A stretch of DNA of 7,305 nt from DATGXB01 sp035298905 (lineage in GTDB: Bacteria > Cyanobacteriota > Cyanobacteriia > Cyanobacteriales > Nostocaceae). The stretch lies in contig DATGXQ010000473.1 in the NCBI GenBank assembly GCA_035298905.1, forward strand, positions 1-7,305, written 5' to 3'. The notes beneath the pieces were generated by a model. That model did no database searches, was not told the origin of the DNA, and saw nothing but the letters and a program-made list of their open reading frames with translations. Shown here one piece after another: positions 5,470 to 7,305 of this stretch. The first letter of the stretch is position 1; each line of letters begins with the position of its first letter. Made by a program: the position numbers and the translations under genes.

Positions 5470-6600
5470 ATGGTAACTATGCAAAATAAGCCCAACAATA
5501 AACCCCTACCAGAATATGTTCAACGTCTACTTACAGGCGAAGCATTACTCAAAGATACTCCAGAAAATGTTTTGGAAGTAGTGGGTATTCTTAAAAGCTA
5601 TGGCGTAGTTCTAGATGCCTATTCTAAAAATTTGATTTATATCGCTGAACATCAATTTTTAGTATTTTTTCCCTTTTTTAAATATTTTAATGGCGAGATT
5701 AATCTCCAAAAACTTCTCCGTCACTGGTGGCATGACCGCATTAACTTTGAATATGCTGAATATTGTATGAAAGCCATGATGTGGCATGGTGGTGGTGGGT
5801 TAGATACCTACTTAGATACAAAAGAATTTCAGCAAAGAGCGCAAGCAGTAATTACAGCCAAATTTAAGAATAATCCGTTTGTATTAGGAATAAATCAACT
5901 CTTTCCTGAATTTTTACTCGAACAGTTGCGAGTTTCATCTTACTATAGCGGCTTGGGACAATTTTGGCGCGTCATGGCTGATATTTTCTTAAGCTTATCA
6001 GACCTTTATGATCGAGGCGAAATCAAATCTATTCCCCAAGTTGTTGAGCATATCAAAATGGGATTAGTAGAAAATGCCGTTAAACCCATTACTTACTCTG
6101 TGAAAATTGGTCAACAAGTATACGATATTATTCCCAAAAGTTTAGGTTTAACATTTTTAGCAGACACAGCAGTTCCTTATGTAGAAGCAGTATTTTTCCG
6201 AGGAACTCCTTTCTTGGGTACAGTTTCCTACAACGCCCAAGCATATCAAATTTCTCCAGATCAAGCCCGGTTTCAATACGGGGCTTTATATGCTGATCCT
6301 TTACCTATTGGTGGTGCTGGTATTCCTCCTACTTTACTCATGCAAGATATGCGCCATTATCTACCAGAATATCTGCATGAAATTTATCGCCGTAGTCTCA
6401 GAGGTGAGGATGACTTGCGGGTACAAATTTGTATGAGTTTCCAAAAATCAATGTTTTGTGTTACCACAGCAGCGATTTTAGGATTGATGCCTTATCCTAC
6501 TAATACTCAAGATCCATCTGAAGAAACAGCAAACCGAGTTTATTTAGAAAAATGGATGGAAAGATTAGAAAATTCGCAGTTATTAGAAGTAAATAAGTAG
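5470..6600 (+). CDS. cupB: CO2 hydration protein CupB/ChpX of NDH-1 complex
   Basis: The soluble CO2-hydration subunit that binds the NdhF4/NdhD4 arm of thylakoid NDH-1 on the cytoplasmic side and converts CO2 to bicarbonate, using a metal site that is zinc in the related CupA. From the ATG at 5470 it has 376 residues; the ATG at 5464 would add two but is too close to the GGAG. Recognisable conserved blocks are HWWHD (85-89), WHGGGGLD (105-112), RGTPFLGTVSYNAQAYQI (244-261), PIGGAGIPP (279-287) and SFQKSMFCVTTAAILGL (323-339). The histidines in the first two blocks are candidate metal or active-site residues. No membrane helix or signal peptide is evident. I assign CupB/ChpX rather than CupA from remembered sequence similarity and linkage to ccm genes. 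Last gene of the operon, followed by a strong hairpin. Confidence 0.88.
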   Translation: MVTMQNKPNNKPLPEYVQRLLTGEALLKDTPENVLEVVGILKSYGVVLDAYSKNLIYIAEHQFLVFFPFFKYFNGEINLQKLLRHWWHDRINFEYAEYCMKAMMWHGGGGLDTYLDTKEFQQRAQAVITAKFKNNPFVLGINQLFPEFLLEQLRVSSYYSGLGQFWRVMADIFLSLSDLYDRGEIKSIPQVVEHIKMGLVENAVKPITYSVKIGQQVYDIIPKSLGLTFLADTAVPYVEAVFFRGTPFLGTVSYNAQAYQISPDQARFQYGALYADPLPIGGAGIPPTLLMQDMRHYLPEYLHEIYRRSLRGEDDLRVQICMSFQKSMFCVTTAAILGLMPYPTNTQDPSEETANRVYLEKWMERLENSQLLEVNK

Positions 6601-6630
6601 TAAGTTACAAGATGCACACAATTAAAGAAT

Positions 6631-6670
6631 TTAGTTGACAATTAACCGTTATTAGTTAACAGTCAACTAG
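6631..6670. terminator. Probable bidirectional terminator between convergent genes
   Basis: TAGTTGACAATTAAC (6632-6646) and GTTAACAGTCAACTA (6655-6669) form an inverted repeat with 13 of 15 positions paired around an 8-base loop, CGTTATTA. It sits 31 bases after the cupB stop codon and 9 bases before the stop codon of the convergent Uma2-type gene. AT-rich sequence on both sides (ATAATTTTATTATAAAT on the right) fits use in both directions, although there is no long pure T run. Confidence 0.6.
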
Positions 6671-6679
6671 ATAATTTTA

Positions 6680-7192
6680 TTATAAATCAGGTTCAATGCC
6701 CAAAGAACGGAGTTGAGCAATTAAGCGTTCTGATTTTAGTCTTTCCTGTTCGGCTTGTTGGCGTTCCCGTTCGGCTCTTTGGCGTTCCTGTTCTGCTCTT
6801 TCATCACCATTTAACAATAGATTTCCTTCTAAATCCCACCATCGCAACCAGGGTAAATCCATATTTTGATATTGTGCTTGCCAAATTCCCAACTCCACAC
6901 CTAAAGGATTTATTGGGTAATGTCCGCGTTCATTTTGTTCTAATAGCTGATACTGTCCTTCTATTAAGTGATAGACTTCTACACTGGCCTTATTCACTTC
7001 ATAAATTCCATAAAAAGCAGGACGAATAACTTGCTCATAAACCCAAAACTTACCCGTCCAAGGAGTCTTATCTCTTTCCTCGCTGCCATCACCAGAAACA
7101 AATTCTAAAGCAATAAAAGGCGGAATAATTTCTTGCCAAAGTACATAAGAGCGTCTGATTTTTCGGCGTTGCATAATTGAAGTATGAATTTG
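6680..7192 (-). pseudogene. Uma2-family nuclease-like gene, 5' end lost at an IS element
   Basis: The remaining frame (164 residues from an ATG at 7172-7174) matches the C-terminal two thirds of the cyanobacterial Uma2 (DUF820, PD-(D/E)XK-like) family. It has RRSYVLWQE, IALEFVSGDGSEERDK with E24, GKFWVYEQ with K42, a WLRWWDLEGN segment, and a charged coiled-coil tail rich in ERAEQER repeats (about 125-155) ending LRSLGIEPDL. Full-length relatives are usually longer (about 200-250 residues) and carry a PDW-type catalytic aspartate about 30 residues before this glutamate. That part would fall beyond the IS boundary near 7193. Upstream of the ATG the frame stays open without another start until a stop at 7229-7231, inside the element. 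No ribosome binding site precedes the ATG. The role of the family is uncertain; a functional product is unlikely. Confidence 0.75.
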
Positions 7193-7305
7193 GGTAAGAG
7201 CAATGGAATGTCCAAGGTGTGCATCAAGTCACGTTCGCAGAAATGGAAAGAAGTCAGGTAAACAAAACTACATCTGTGCAAAATGCGGTCGTCAATTTAT
7301 TGATA
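7193..7305 (+). mobile_element. IS1-family insertion sequence, left end only
   Basis: The Uma2-type coding similarity stops close to where a transposase reading frame begins on the opposite strand. The inferred left boundary is GGTAAGAG at 7193-7200, ten bases before the transposase ATG; a terminal GG is common in IS1-type elements. The right end, the terminal inverted repeat pair and the target duplication lie outside the window, so the exact boundary is not proven. Confidence 0.6.
7203..7305 (+). CDS. IS1-family transposase, N-terminal zinc ribbon (partial)
   Basis: The first 34 residues of a reading frame cut by the window edge. They form an InsA-type zinc ribbon: C3-P-R-C6, then C25-A-K-C28, then GRQFID. 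The pattern CPxC-x18-CxxC-GRQF with a basic GKKSGKQNY segment between the cysteine pairs is typical of cyanobacterial IS1-family transposases. Such proteins usually carry a C-terminal catalytic domain, which would lie to the right of the window. There is no strong ribosome binding site before the ATG, as is common for IS genes that begin close to the element end. Confidence 0.75.
   Translation, partial: MECPRCASSHVRRNGKKSGKQNYICAKCGRQFID

Overview
The window comes from a beta-cyanobacterium, most likely a filamentous heterocyst-forming one of the Nostoc/Anabaena type. Three things suggest this: a beta-carboxysome shell operon in the order ccmK2-ccmK1-ccmL; four copies of the cyanobacterial HIP1 octamer (GCGATCGC), all inside the NDH genes; and several short heptamer-type tandem repeats between genes, as is common in Nostocales. 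The genus is an inference.

Layout. Left part, minus strand (positions 84-1263): ccmK2, ccmK1 and ccmL, coding for carboxysome facet and vertex shell proteins. The operon probably continues beyond the left edge, where ccmM and ccmN are usually found. Middle (1264-1921): a 658-bp AT-rich divergent intergenic region that must hold the promoters of both the ccm operon and the NDH operon. It contains a 16-bp palindrome, a LysR-type dyad and a perfect 14-bp tandem duplication. Centre and right, plus strand (1922-6600): ndhF, ndhD and a CO2-hydration protein gene. Together these look like the variable module of the CO2-uptake NDH-1 complex; I assign them to the ndhF4/ndhD4/cupB (chpX) set. A strong hairpin (6631-6670) closes this operon against a convergent gene. 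Right end (6680-7305): a Uma2-type (PD-(D/E)XK) gene that has lost its 5' end at an IS1-family element, whose zinc-ribbon transposase start runs off the window.

How the genes work together. NdhF4 and NdhD4 are antiporter-like membrane subunits of a special thylakoid NDH-1 complex, and CupB/ChpX is the cytoplasmic zinc subunit that converts CO2 to bicarbonate. The bicarbonate enters the carboxysome built from CcmK1, CcmK2 and CcmL (plus CcmM/CcmN), where it is turned back into CO2 for Rubisco. The window therefore shows two halves of the CO2-concentrating mechanism, uptake and fixation, back to back around one control region.

No clearly new biological system is visible. The points most worth checking are the control region, the altered charged residues in NdhF, the repeat-filled gaps that affect start calls and spacing, and the IS-disrupted Uma2 gene.
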